A stretch of DNA of 64,000 nucleotides, from the NCBI GenBank assembly GCA_963739515.1, contig CAVUAO010000002.1, positions 1 through 64,000 on the forward strand, read 5' to 3'. A program made the translations under genes and the position numbers. A model generated the notes under the pieces. It was given only the letters and a program-made list of their open reading frames with translations, was not told where the DNA came from and made no database searches. Positions 1 to 10,155 of the stretch are shown one piece after another; the first letter of the stretch is position 1; the number at the start of each line of letters is the position of its first letter. Source of the DNA: JBFYTX01 sp963739515 (GTDB lineage Bacteria > Chloroflexota > Dehalococcoidia > Dehalococcoidales > RBG-16-60-22).

Positions 1-5
1 AGGAC

Positions 6-1015
6 ATGGCTATCTTCCGCACCCGGACGCAATGGATATTGTTGCTGGCCTTCCTCGTCCTGCTCTTTACCATGCCTCTATATTCCAGTGATAGAATATT
101 GACCATACTGACCATCATGGGCATCACCATTATCAGTGTTCTCGGTCTCAATATCCTGACCGGTTACTGCGGGCAAATCTCCATCGGTCATGCCGGCTTC
201 ATGGCTGTCGGCGCCTATGTGTCTGCCATCCTTACCGCCAAGCTCGGCTGGTCTTTCTGGGCGGCCCTGCCCTGCGCCGGCCTGGGCGCGGGATTGGTAG
301 GTATCATCTTCGGGCTGCCATCGTTGAAGATAAAGGGCTTTTACCTGATTATGGCGACCGTAGCCGCCCAATTTATTATCATCTGGCTTATCCTCCAGTT
401 CCGCGATAGTGACCGGTGGCGCCGATGGTATGTCCGTACCCAGACCGGAAATAGGCGGCTTCGTGTTAAAGTCCAAAGGCCAGCTATTTTATCTGGTCAT
501 GATCATCACCTGCCTGGCGGTATACCTGGCCAAGAACATCGTCAGGACCAGGGCGGGCAGGGCTTTTATCGCCATCCGGGATAACGACCTGGCGGCCGAG
601 GTCATGGGTGTCAACCTATGGACTTACAAGTTAACGGCCTTCTTTATCGGCTGTGTCTTTGCCGGTGTGTCCGGTGCGCTGCTGGTGCACTACTATGCCT
701 ACGCCAGTACCGACTACTTTCCCTTTCATGAACTCGGTATGGTACCTGGGTATGCTCATCGTCGGCGGTATGGGCAGCACGACCGGGGTTATCTTTGGCG
801 TAGTTTCCCTCAAACTGCTGGATGAGGCGGTCACCATTTTTGGGCCAATGTTAGCCGCCATTTTCCCCGCCATTGCTGCCCAGGCAGCCGCCTCGCTCGG
901 TCTTATCATGCGCGGACTGGTAATTATCCTGTTCCTTATCTTTGAGCCCAGGGGGCTGGTGCACCGGTGGGAGCTTATCAAATCATATTACAGGCGGTGG
1001 CCTTTCTCATATTGA
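6..1015 (+). CDS. livM: Branched-chain amino acid ABC transporter permease, LivM type (two frameshifts)
   Basis: Inner-membrane permease subunit of a Liv-type ABC importer for branched-chain amino acids or similar small acids. The reading moves through three frames: N-terminal part in frame from 6 to about 405, middle from about 409 to 745, C-terminal part from about 750 to the stop at 1015. Joined, they give one LivM-like protein of about 335 residues with many hydrophobic segments, the N-terminal 'GQISIGHAGFMAVGAYV' signature, an 'RDND.AAEVMG' cytoplasmic loop (EAA-like) and a C-terminal 'GGMGSTTGVIFG' helix region. A substrate-binding protein follows. The frame changes could be sequence errors or real decay. 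Family call is firm; integrity is not. Confidence 0.85.
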
Positions 1016-1108
1016 TTGATTAAAAACGGATGAAAGGAGGTGGGTGCATTAGGAAAAGTTCTTATATTCATTTAATCGAAGCAACTCATAAATTAGTAAG
1101 GAGGATAT

Positions 1109-2416
1109 ATGACCAAATTTAGACTATTTTTTGCCGTTTCCCTGGTTGTCATGCTGGCAGTGTTATTGGTGCTGCCTGCCTGCACCAAGGAGACGCCACC
1201 ACGGCCACGCAGCAGCCAGCCCCGCCGAAAACGGTAACGCTCTATATCGGCGGCACCTTCGCGCTGACCGGCGCCTATGCCGAGGACACGGCGGCGGTTC
1301 TGGCCGGTTTTCAGGACTATGCCAAGTACGTCAATGAGAACAAGAAGCTGGCTCCGTGGCGGACGGAGAAATTCCCCGCTAATGTTAATCTGGAAGTGCT
1401 GTGGCGGGATGATGAGCTCAAGCCTGAGAAGGCACTATCTATCTATGATGAGCTCAAGGCCAAGGGTATGCTTGTTTACAGGATATCGGCCTCGCAGACA
1501 GCGCTGCCGCTGATGAACCTGCTGAACGACGGACCGTATCGGCGCCACCAGCATGGCCGCCGGCCCTTATCTCCTGTCGCCGCCGAAGACTATCTTCACC
1601 AACTACCCTCTCTATACCGATGAGCTGGGCGCCATCGCCAACTGGTTCCTGGATAACTGGAAGAAAGCCGGTAACACCGCTAAACCAAGGGTGGCCTACC
1701 TCACCGCCGATAGTGCCTCGGGCAGGTCAATTGATATACCCGAGATGGAAGCTTACCTGACGAAGATAGGCTACGAGTTCGTCGGCAAGCAGTTTGTGCC
1801 CATGGTGCCTACCACGCCGCCGACCACCCAGCTGTCCTGGCTGAAGGATAACAAAGTCAACCTGGCCCTCGGCTGGATGATTAACCCCGGCTCCCAGCCC
1901 ACCATCAAGGAAGCGGTCAGGCTGGGTATGGGGACCAATCTGGACTATAAGATAACCTTCGGTTTTGCCGCCCCGAGCCACCTGGCGGTCTTCGCCCCGG
2001 CCATGGGTACGCTAGGTGACGGCGTCGTCGTCGCCGGCAGCTACCCTCCCATGGACCAGGCTCACGCTAATGTCCCCGGCATTGCCTTCTACAATCAGTT
2101 ACAGGCCAAGTACCACGCCGATAAGCCGGTGACCCACATCATGTACCTGGCCGGTATAGTTGAAGCCATGATCCAGACCGAGGCGCTGCGGCTGGCCATG
2201 CTGAAGGTGCCCGCTGACCAGTTAAAGCCGGTTGACGTGCTGGAATACGGCTTCTACCAGATTAAGAACCTCAGCACCGGCGACCTGACCCCGCCGCTGA
2301 CCTTTGGTCCCAGTGATGTCGAGGGGGCTAGAGAGATGCGTCTTGACCAGGACCAGAACGGGAAGGTTGTCTTACTGGGCACCTACCCATGTCACGGCAT
2401 CTACAAGCACGAATAA
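1109..2416 (+). CDS. Branched-chain amino acid ABC transporter substrate-binding lipoprotein (two frameshifts)
   Basis: Periplasmic-binding-protein-fold receptor for the permease just upstream. ATG at 1109 follows a good AAGGAGG site. Residues 1-24 form a lipoprotein signal peptide ending in a lipobox (LPAC). The frame shifts near 1190-1200 and again near 1537; joined, the protein is about 430 residues. The middle frame carries the 'TLYIGGTFALTGAYAEDTAA' type start of the mature Peripla_BP_6 domain; the last frame from about 1540 to 2416 gives the second lobe. Both genes of this unit are broken twice, so the transporter as written could not be made intact. A strong hairpin lies just after the stop. 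Confidence 0.8.
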
Positions 2417-2422
2417 TCAATA

Positions 2423-2453
2423 TTCCGGGGGCTCCGTTACGGAGCCCCCGGAA
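2423..2453 (+). terminator. Strong GC-rich hairpin after the binding-protein gene
   Basis: A perfect 14-bp stem (2423-2436 with 2440-2453) with a TTA loop starts seven bases after the stop codon. No T-run follows on the + strand (A's do), so it may act as an mRNA 3' end stabiliser or a terminator for opposite-strand transcription rather than a textbook intrinsic terminator. Confidence 0.5.
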
Positions 2454-2456
2454 AAA

Positions 2457-3052
2457 TCCGGCTATTGCTTGAAACACTCAGGTTATAACAGCCTGAGAAG
2501 CGACATATTCAACCCTGACATTCCCCCAGTAGTTGTACCGGGTCTTATACGAGAGTCACTGATTATAATAGTCTCAGGCTCGTACCCACCAATTTTCCAA
2601 TTAGTTAAAGAAAGACGGGCGTTGATGGTGTCTTTCAGATAAGGTATCAAGGCGTTGTTTTTAGACACGTGTACTAGATAACATATATCTTCTACCGTCG
2701 TTGATATTTACCTGTAATTTATCTCTGATGCGGATATTTATCATGTGATACTTTGATGTCACAAAAAAGCAAAAGGTTACCTGAGGTCACAAAAGCTTGT
2801 ATTGTGATTAGATCGAGTCTAAAGGGTAAAACTTGATAATAAGATACTCAACACCGTCCATCAATACCATCTTCCCCCTGAATCTCCCCAATAACTCACG
2901 GTCAGTGTCCAAAGTAAGTTGTTTCATGGGCGTAACAGTTTTACCTTAATAGAAAATTGCCCCATAAGTGTCTTTTAACAACCATTTAACGCCATTTTTC
3001 ACTTCAAAAAAGACTTTGATATCACATATAAGGGCATTTATCTGCCATTTCC
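2457..3052. other. AT-rich stretch without a recognisable gene
   Basis: About 600 bases between the transporter hairpin and the insertion sequence. Only short open frames are seen (for example a 61-codon frame on the - strand at 2483-2668) and none has a convincing start site or family resemblance. Base composition is clearly more AT-rich than the genes on either side of this region. Confidence 0.5.
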
Positions 3053-3081
3053 TGTTGTCAATCAGCGAAATGGGACACTTT

Positions 3082-4063
3082 TTAACCGAACACTTTGGCA
3101 TGATCAGGCGGCATTAACAAGCTCTCTGAGGCCATGGTTGTAGTCTCTACGACGATTGATTGTTTGTATTTGCACCTCCTTTCTGTGTGCAAGATATCCT
3201 CTCTCCTGCCATATAAGACATCGGCAGGCGTCACGTCACCGAGAGCCTTGTGGTAACGGTGGTAGTTGTAGTAGTCGACGAAGGCGGCAATCGCCCGTTC
3301 CAGCTCGCTGGGAAGCTCATAGGGTAACTGGTTCACCTCTCGTTTCAGAGACTGCTGGTAGCGCTCCACCTTGCCGTTAGTCTGGGGATGGAAGGGTGCG
3401 GCCAGGATATGCCCGATACCCACCAGGTTTAGATAATTACGGAAGGCTCTAGAGACGTAGCCAGCGCCGTTATCCGAGAGGAGTTTGGTGCGGTCCTCGA
3501 CAGGCACATCGGTCATGCCGGTGGCGTCCACCGCTTTCTGGACCACCTCGATCAGGGAGTTAGCCGACATGTCTTTCTGCAGCTTCCAGCCCAGAATGAA
3601 ACGGGAATAGTCGTCCATCACGGTCACCAGGTAATAGTAGCCCCAGCCAGCCACCCGGAAGTAGGAAGCGTCGGTAGCCCACATCTGGTGCGGCCGCGTG
3701 GTCTTAGTATGGTATTCCTTAGCGGCCGTGAGTTGCGTCTCCTGGCGTTTCACTAGCCCTTCCCTTCTTAGAATGCGGTACACCGTTGACTCGGATACGG
3801 CAAAGCCTTCGTTATCGGTGATCCAGGCTGAGAGCTGCCGGCTGCTGAGCTCAGGAGACTCCCGGGCTACCGCCAGTATCTTGTCTTCTTCTGCGGGAGT
3901 GATCCGGTTCCACGGTCTTTTCCGGTTTCCCGAATCGGGCTCGCCCCTGGCGCCACCGATAGTAGCTGCTTTTCGGTATCCCCAGTGCCATCAGCGCCTG
4001 CCGTTTGCCTCTGGACTGGTTTTCCACCTGGGCCAGGATAATAGCTTTGTCCCCGGCACTCAT
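3082..4063 (-). CDS. IS3-family transposase OrfB, DDE integrase (frameshifted)
   Basis: DDE transposase half. The first part (4063 to about 3950) holds the N-terminal HTH-like region ('ALGIPKSSYYRW'); the frame then shifts and continues ('RITPAEEDKILAVA', 'SESTVYRILRREG') to the rve integrase core. Core signatures are 'MWATDASYFRV' (first Asp), 'LLSDNGAGYVS' (second Asp), 'HPQTNGKVERYQQSLKRE' (Glu) and 'DYYNYHRYHKALG'. All three catalytic acids are present. Its start codon overlaps the OrfA stop; in IS3 elements OrfB is normally made as an OrfAB fusion by -1 frameshifting. The shift near 3950 is separate from that site and disables the frame. Confidence 0.85.
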
Positions 4064-4464
4064 GCGCCGTCGCCGTTGTGGCCGAGCGGAGGAATAGCCG
4101 TTTTTTTAAGACGGTATACGTCCAACGAAAGGTCAGCCACCAATTGCTTGAGATCGGTGTTCTCCCGCTTTAGGTCATCGATTTCCTGGCGCGTGGCATC
4201 CCTGACGGTATCCCGTTTTAGCCGCTCCTTCCCAGCCTCCATGAAGTCCTTGGTCCAGGCGTAGTAGGCTCCCGGCTTGATGCCTTCCCGGCGACAGAGT
4301 TCATTGACTGCCACTTCCCGACGGAACCCCTCCAGCACGATACGGATTTTCTCCTCCGGGGTGTACTTCCGTCTGGATGCTACTCTAACCTGCTGCATAA
4401 AGCCCCTGGTTTGCTGGGTTCTGGCCTCGGCAGCATCAGCTTTATCTTTGTTTTCCTGGGACAC
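4060..4464 (-). CDS. IS3-family transposase OrfA
   Basis: A 134-residue DNA-binding subunit. Residues about 30-80 form the HTH_Tnp_1 domain ('RRKYTPEEKIRIVLEGFRRE', 'ELCRREGIKPGAYYAWTKDF'), followed by a leucine-zipper-like coiled coil ('DDLKRENTDLKQLVADLSLD') used for multimerisation. Near its 3' end is an A7 run on the coding strand, in phase for a -1 slip into OrfB. Overlaps OrfB by four bases. Confidence 0.88.
   Translation of the reverse strand: MSQENKDKADAAEARTQQTRGFMQQVRVASRRKYTPEEKIRIVLEGFRREVAVNELCRREGIKPGAYYAWTKDFMEAGKERLKRDTVRDATRQEIDDLKRENTDLKQLVADLSLDVYRLKKTAIPPLGHNGDGA
4101..4107 (-). promoter_or_regulatory. Candidate programmed -1 frameshift site (A7) in orfA
   Basis: On the coding (-) strand the frame reads CTT AAA AAA ACG. 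Slipping back one base on AAA AAA gives AAC GGC TAT and stays open straight through into the ATG of OrfB in its own frame, adding an Arg-rich linker before 'MSAGDK'. A run of A's in this position is the standard signal for OrfAB production in IS3 elements. Confidence 0.65.
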
Positions 4465-4580
4465 AACTCGCTCCTTTCACTGTTTAGTCAGTCTACTACC
4501 TCTCAGGAGCTTGTGCCACCCGTCTAGAGTGTACGGTTTTAGTGGCCCTATTTGTGTCCCATTATCGCTGACGGTCTACA

Positions 4581-4886
4581 CTTTTCAGTGAAGATGCCAT
4601 AAGGTATGCTGCTGGGAATTTGAGCAGACGAATACCACTTGAGCTACCTGCACCGGACACTCTCGAACAACTGCCAGACCCGAAAGTAATTCTGCACAAT
4701 TTGATCAAATTAGCAAGCGGACTTGGTGCTCGACGAAAGCAATCTTTCATGCCTTACCGTTTTCAGCACAGAATTACAGAATACATGAACGACTTTGACC
4801 AGCTACGCACTCTACCCTCGTTTAGAGCACTGGAGAGTGATTTAGTCAACGTAATTCGTAATGAAAACTGGGTATCTTGTTCTTAG
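4581..4886 (+). pseudogene. C-terminal remnant of a gene cut by the IS element (possibly DUF4276-like)
   Basis: An open frame runs without a start codon out of the right inverted repeat of the IS and ends at 4886, giving about 100 residues. The text ('PKVILHNLIKLASGLGARRKQSF', 'LRTLPSFRALESDLVNVI') resembles the C-terminal part of DUF4276-type proteins found in some defence and mobile loci, but this is from memory and weak. No matching N-terminal half is visible left of the element, so a deletion probably accompanied the insertion. Confidence 0.35.
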
Positions 4887-5286
4887 TCCCTTCTTCTCTT
4901 CTATAACATGAACCTGCTTTTTTAATGTTACTTTTTTATTAGATCTCTATGCGTATCATGCTGAACTAAATTCTTCAGAGTTCGAAACCATTTCCGCATG
5001 GCCTATAAATATTCACAAGGTAACAACATGACGTAGTGTGCAGCAATGCTGTGAAGCTGGGGAGGCACTCATTCTATTCTCGCTGAGGCGTGTAATAGCA
5101 GTTAAACGCTAAAGGTTCATTGGCCAATATAGCATGTTGTTGGCTCAGAAGAACAATATTATTGTTGGGCTTATTTGAGCTATAATTAGTTAGAGAATTA
5201 TCAGTTTTACCGTATGCCAATTCTACGATATATCTATCTGAGCAAGAACGGAAGCACAATTAACACACATTTAGGAGGTATGTTTG
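4887..5286. other. Non-coding stretch upstream of flavodoxin
   Basis: About 400 bases of AT-rich sequence with no credible gene. The only clear signal is the ribosome-binding site AGGAGG at 5273-5278 serving the flavodoxin gene. Confidence 0.45.
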
Positions 5287-5748
5287 ATGAAAAAGGTTCT
5301 AATTGCCTATTTTAGCTCGACTGGCAAGACAGAAACGATGGCACAGTACATTGCTGAGGGTGTACGTTTTAGCGGACAAGAGGCTGTAGTCAAAAAGATA
5401 GAGGACATAAAGAGCGCGACTGACTTAGCCGGGTATGACGGCTATATCTTCGGTTCTCCCACATTCTCGCTCGACTTGCCAAAACCTGTGAAAACTTTTC
5501 TGTCACTAACACAGAAGGCAAAGCTCGAAGGCAAAATAGGCGGCGCCTTTGGCTCATACCGGCATGATGTCTCATACAAACACGATGCTTACGCACCAGC
5601 CATTATCTTCAATGTCCTGCAAAAGGAACATAAGATGAAGCCGTTTGAGCTGGGCCCTTTCAACTTGAAGGAAGATAACGTTGAAACCAGGGAAGGCATG
5701 AAAACATGCCAGGACTATGGCAGAGTTTTCGGAGAGAAGTTGCGCTGA
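5287..5748 (+). CDS. Flavodoxin family protein
   Basis: Small cytoplasmic FMN protein for low-potential electron transfer, 153 residues. The N-terminus 'VLIAYFSSTGKTETMAQYIAEGV' is the FMN phosphate-binding loop; 'YDGYIFGSPTF' and 'GGAFGSYRHD' match the two isoalloxazine-contacting loops. ATG at 5287 is preferred over TTG at 5284 because AGGAGG (5273-5278) then sits eight bases away. It stands alone between the IS remnant and the DUF255 gene. The electron partner cannot be read from the context. Confidence 0.82.
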   Translation: MKKVLIAYFSSTGKTETMAQYIAEGVRFSGQEAVVKKIEDIKSATDLAGYDGYIFGSPTFSLDLPKPVKTFLSLTQKAKLEGKIGGAFGSYRHDVSYKHDAYAPAIIFNVLQKEHKMKPFELGPFNLKEDNVETREGMKTCQDYGRVFGEKLR

Positions 5749-5855
5749 GCGCACGTCGGTAAATGCTCAATGGTGTGCAGACATAAAGCGGCACTAGTTA
5801 TGGGTTAAGGTTCACCAGCCTATTGAAAAGTCGCTAACAAGAGAGGAATAGGTCA

Positions 5856-7951
5856 ATGACGAGTGAAAAAACCCGGAATAGACTCGCCTTTGAGAAGAGC
5901 CCCTATCTGCTCCAGCATGCTGGTAACCCGGTTGATTGGTATCCATGGGGAGCAGAGGCGTTTGAGAAAGCCAAAAGGGAAAATAAGCCTATCTTTCTGT
6001 CGATTGGTTACTCAACCTGCCACTGGTGCCATGTGATGGCGCATGAGTCCTTTGAGGACTCCACAATAGCCAGGCTGATGAACGATGTTTTTGTGTCTGT
6101 AAAAGTTGACCGTGAGGAGCGGCCTGACATTGACATGCTTTATATGACAGTGTGCCAGATGATGACTGGTAGCGGAGGATGGCCTCTCACTATAATTATG
6201 ACCCCGGATAAACAGCCATTCTTTGCCGGTACCTATATTCCAAAAGAAACAAGGTTCGGACGAATCGGCTTGATAGACCTTATACCGCGCATCAAGGAAC
6301 TATGGGCAACACGGCAGGCCGAAGTCATAAATTCAGCGAGTCAAATTACTGCGACTCTGCGAAAAGCATCGCATCCGGAACCTGGTGAAGAACTGGGTGA
6401 GCCTGTGCTTCATCTCGCCTATGAACAACTTAGTGCCAGGTTCGACGAGCATTATGGCGGCTTTGGTGTGGCACCGAAATTCCCGACGGCGCACAACCTG
6501 CTATTCTTGCTGCGATATTGGAAGCGGAGCGGCGATAATAAGGCTCTAAAGATGGTGGAGAAAACCCTGCAAGCGATGCGACGCGGAGGCATATTTGACC
6601 ATATCGGATTCGGCTTTCATCGCTATTCCACGGACGCGCAGTGGCTTGTACCGCATTTTGAAAAAATGCTCTATGACCAGGCTATGCTGGCAATGGCATA
6701 CACTGAGATGTATCAAGCAACAGCAAAAGAGGAATATGCCCAAACAGCTCGTGAGATTTTTACTTATGTGCTCAGGGATATGACAGCTGCCGGCGGTGGG
6801 TTTTACTCCGCGGAAGATGCCGACAGCGAAGGCGAAGAAGGGAAGTTCTATTTGTGGACCTTCGATGAAATCAAACGGATACTCAATTCTGACGAAGCCG
6901 ATTTGTTTATTAAGGTGTTCGATATCAAAGACGATGGTAACTTCACGGATGAAGTAGCCGGAAGAAAAACTGGAAGAAATATTCCCCACTTGGTCAAATC
7001 ATTTGCAGAAATAGGCTCAGAGCTTAATGAGCCTATACCTGAACTCCAGAAGCGTCTGGAGTCTATACGACAGAAATTGTTTAAGTACCGTGATAAACGT
7101 GTTCATCCCCAGAAAGACGATAAAATTTTAACTGACTGGAATGGTCTTATGGTCGCAGCATTAGCCAAGGGGGCCCGGGTTTTTGATGAACCCAGCTATG
7201 CCAGCGCTGCCAAAAGGCCGTGGATTTTATCCTCAATAATATGGTCACGCACAATGGACGACTTCTCCACCGCTACCGGGACGGTGAAGCAGCATTACCC
7301 GCTCATATAGATGATTATGCCTTTTTGATTTGGGGAATGCTGGAATTATACGAAACTACCTTTGAGCTCTATTACCTTATAAAGGCAATGGAGCTTAACG
7401 AACATCTAATAGAACATTTTTGGGATGATAAAAACGGCGGATTTTATTTTACTGCGGAAGATGGTGAGAACCTTCTTGTTCGTCAGAAGGAAATCTATGA
7501 CGGTGCCATACCTTCTGGCAATTCGGTGGCCATGTTGAATCTGCTTCGTCTTGGACGGCTGTCTGCCAACCCCGATTTGGAACAAAAAGCCGCCCAAATA
7601 GGCCGCGCTTTTTTTGAGAGCGTCCGGCAATCACCATCGGCCTATACTCAACTCATGACGGCAATCGATTTTGCTGTTGGCCCTTCTTATGAGATAGTTA
7701 TTGTTGGCGACCCGGGAGCCGATGATACCAGAGAAATGTTGCAAGCAATTCACCGAAGATTCATACCTAATAAGGTTTTGATATTGCTTTCTCCTGAACT
7801 CAGCTATTCTGATATCAAGCGCATAATCCCGTTTACCAAGCAAATGTCCTGTATTGAAGGCAAAGCTACCGCCTATGTCTGCCACAATTATAATTGTAAA
7901 CTTCCTACAACCGATATAGATACAATGCTCCGGTTGCTGGACGCCAACTAG
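5856..7951 (+). CDS. DUF255 thioredoxin-domain protein, YyaL/SPATA20 family (frameshifted)
   Basis: Joined length about 690 residues, the normal size for the family. Residues 1-170 are a thioredoxin-like DUF255 domain with the CxxC pair C55-C58 in 'STCHWCHVMAHESFED'; the rest is an alpha/alpha six-hairpin glycosidase-like domain ('PHFEKMLYDQAMLAMAY', 'YSAEDADSEGEEGKFYLW', 'DDKILTDWNGLMVAAL'). The frame changes near 7215 at 'CCAAAAGG': adding one A would restore 'AVDFILNNM' and the rest, which ends at 7951. A one-base loss in a homopolymer is typical of sequencing error but could be real. The cellular role of this family is not established. Confidence 0.85.
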
Positions 7952-8107
7952 TGATCAAGTGCAGACTACATATATCGGCGGTCACAATATTGCATTTTGT
8001 TACTCTTCACTCATTTCGTGACCCCGGGAGAAACCCCAGAAAGCAGACACATCACTTCTCGACCGATTCCCTACTAGTGACATTTAATTAGGTGGGAAAC
8101 GCTTTCA

Positions 8108-8836
8108 TTAGTCAGATTCACTGCCTTTTACTTCTTCCGTTTTCTTGAATCCGTGAATAAGCGGGAAACGGTAGAGCCCGAACACTTCTTTGGTCCGAAG
8201 GAACCCGATGAACATGATGATAACGCCGGCCAACTCAAAGAGGAAAAACAGGTTAAGATTGCCGTTCACGCTTATGTGGATGCCGCCGGCTACTGGTAGA
8301 AGCGCCCCCACAGCAATGAGTATATTAGAAACAACCCGGTGGGGCAGGATGCGTTTCCTCCAGAAAATGAACGCACTGTAGACAGCTCCGCCAACCAGCG
8401 CAAATGTGCCAAACGCATTGAATAGTGGCGTGATGATGGCGCGGACATCGGTAGGCATTATCCCGACGCCAGTGAGCTTGGTCAATCCACTGATATCTAT
8501 GTTTACCGTAAAGACCCGGATGGCAGCGTAGAACGTTGCTGCGCCTAGCACCGCCATGATTATATTCGCATTTCGGCGTCGCATCAGGAGATAGAGCGTG
8601 CCCTGCCCCAGGTAAGCAGCGACAAGAATGGCGCCAACAAGATACCAGAGCCGATACATAATATCGACGTGTCCATAAACATTCCACCAGAACTCCGTGA
8701 AGGTGCTGACGCAGTACATGAATAAACCAATCGCCCACAGAAGCTGGTAAGGTTTCCGGCGGGCAAAAAACTGGTCCAGGACGGTTACCGCGAAAATGAA
8801 GCTCACGATGCAGGTGATAAGTGGAACATATGCCAT
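8108..8836 (-). CDS. Seven-transmembrane protein of unknown function
   Basis: A 242-residue integral membrane protein. The start at 8836 (MAYVPL) is preferred over the upstream ATG at 8881 because a GGGAGG site lies just before it. Seven hydrophobic segments are visible, beginning at residues of about 1-24, 32-52, 60-85, 90-112, 135-160, 168-190 and 195-215, with short charged loops and an acidic Lys-rich tail. I do not recognise the family. It sits opposite to the genes on both sides and shows no operon partner. Confidence 0.7.
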   Translation of the reverse strand: MAYVPLITCIVSFIFAVTVLDQFFARRKPYQLLWAIGLFMYCVSTFTEFWWNVYGHVDIMYRLWYLVGAILVAAYLGQGTLYLLMRRRNANIIMAVLGAATFYAAIRVFTVNIDISGLTKLTGVGIMPTDVRAIITPLFNAFGTFALVGGAVYSAFIFWRKRILPHRVVSNILIAVGALLPVAGGIHISVNGNLNLFFLFELAGVIIMFIGFLRTKEVFGLYRFPLIHGFKKTEEVKGSESD

Positions 8837-9144
8837 ATCTTCCTCCCTGGTTAGCCGCGTTTCACTCGGCACCCATGGCAATAATTGTACCTTATTTGGC
8901 TAAATGGTAACAGCATGTGTTACTAGGACAGCTAGATTGTGCAGCGAGAGACCTTTGGTGAAAGATGCATTTTACAAGAAAGTAGATTGTGACACAAAAG
9001 TCCATTTTGTAAAGTGAGATAATAAATAATGGATAGTTTCCACAGGAACCATCCTCCTGGCTTACCTGCAATGTGGTGCAAAAGTGGTACAATTATCAAC
9101 AAAGAACAAACTAAAGTCCTCGATGTCAGGAGGTATTCCGCGTC
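8837..9144. other. Intergenic region between divergent genes
   Basis: About 300 bases separating the - strand membrane protein from the + strand UroD-like gene. It must hold both promoters but no -35/-10 pair is convincing enough to call. An AGGAGGT ribosome-binding site precedes the UroD-like start at 9145. Confidence 0.4.
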
Positions 9145-10155
9145 ATGCCGGATAAGATGACCCACTGGGAACGTATCCGGGCTACATTACAGGGACAGGA
9201 AACCGACCGGGTCGCCGTCAGCATGTGGCGTCATTTTTATGGGAGTGAGACTTCTGCCCGGTCACTGGCTGAGGCAATGCTCGCTTTTCAAACCCGGTTC
9301 GACTGGGACTTTGTGAAGGTCAACCCCCGTGCATCCTACCATGCGGAAGGCTGGGGGCTGGGTGTAAAGTATGAAGGCGACCATGAACCTGCGGTAATGA
9401 AAACACCAATCAAGGAACCTGATGACTGGTTAAAGCTGAAAGTGCTGCCCCTTGACCGGGGCGTGTTGCGAGAACATCTCGAGGCTCTGGAACTAATTGC
9501 CCACGGGCTTAACGGAGAAGTGCCTTTCCTGATGACGGTGTTTACGCCACTTTCCATTGCCGCCGATTTGGCTCCCTCCGAGGAAATCTTCCTGCAGCAC
9601 TTGCGAGAACATACCGATAAAGTCCGCTATGCCCTGGAGGTGGTTACGGAGACGTTCATTCGGTTCTCCAGAGCGTGCTTTGACCGGGGTGCCAGCGGTC
9701 TCTTTTACGCTACTACTTCCTGGGCAACCTCGGACCGGATGACCGCGGAGGAATATCGTACTTTAGCTCGCCCGTATGACCTGAAGCTGCTTCAAGCACT
9801 ACCTCCGGCCGAGTTTAACGTCCTCCACGTTTGTCGGCAGCATAACTTCCTTCACCTTTTACAAGACTATCCGGTGCAGGCTTTCAATTGGGACGCGCGA
9901 GAGGCAGGTAATCTCTCTCTCGTCGAAGGCAGTAGAATGGTTGGGGGAAAGATAATCATCGGCGGTCTGGGGCACGGTAAAGATTTGGTTGAGGCCATAC
10001 CACAGCAGTTGACAGGAGAGGTGTTTGGTCTGAGGGTAAGCATGGGCAAGAATGGCTGGATGCTGGGTACTGGCTGCACCTTCATGCCGGAAACACCTGA
10101 AATTAACTTGTTTGCCATCCGTGAAGCTGTGGGAAAAGAGTTTTCTTCCACATAA
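9145..10155 (+). CDS. Uroporphyrinogen decarboxylase (UroD) family protein
   Basis: A 336-residue TIM-barrel protein of the UroD superfamily. It begins 'MTHWERIRATLQGQETDRVAVSMWRHF', the standard start of this family, and carries barrel strands such as 'FNVLHVCRQHNF' and 'IIIGGLGHGKDL' and the C-terminal 'GWMLGTGCTFMPETPEINLFAIREAV'. Members outside haem synthesis are often corrinoid-dependent methyltransferase-like enzymes, and no other haem gene is nearby, so a role in C1 or demethylation chemistry is more likely than HemE. No partner corrinoid protein is adjacent. Substrate unknown. Confidence 0.8.
   Translation: MPDKMTHWERIRATLQGQETDRVAVSMWRHFYGSETSARSLAEAMLAFQTRFDWDFVKVNPRASYHAEGWGLGVKYEGDHEPAVMKTPIKEPDDWLKLKVLPLDRGVLREHLEALELIAHGLNGEVPFLMTVFTPLSIAADLAPSEEIFLQHLREHTDKVRYALEVVTETFIRFSRACFDRGASGLFYATTSWATSDRMTAEEYRTLARPYDLKLLQALPPAEFNVLHVCRQHNFLHLLQDYPVQAFNWDAREAGNLSLVEGSRMVGGKIIIGGLGHGKDLVEAIPQQLTGEVFGLRVSMGKNGWMLGTGCTFMPETPEINLFAIREAVGKEFSST

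Larger units (their letters stand above)
3053..4580 (-). mobile_element. IS3-family insertion sequence
   Basis: About 1.5 kb bounded by imperfect inverted repeats. The left end (from 3053 or 3056) and the right end (to 4580, read in reverse) both start TGT and share TCAGCGA(T)AATGGGACAC. It encodes OrfA and OrfB on the - strand with the one-codon ATGA overlap typical of IS3 elements. No clear target-site duplication could be assigned. An open frame running out of the right end (4581-4886) suggests that the element landed in, or recombined next to, a gene. OrfB is frameshifted, so this copy is probably inactive in its written form. Confidence 0.85.

Noticed and set aside
2483..2668. 61-codon - strand frame upstream of the IS element
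   Set aside because: No start signal and no recognised homology; could be a remnant but cannot be supported.
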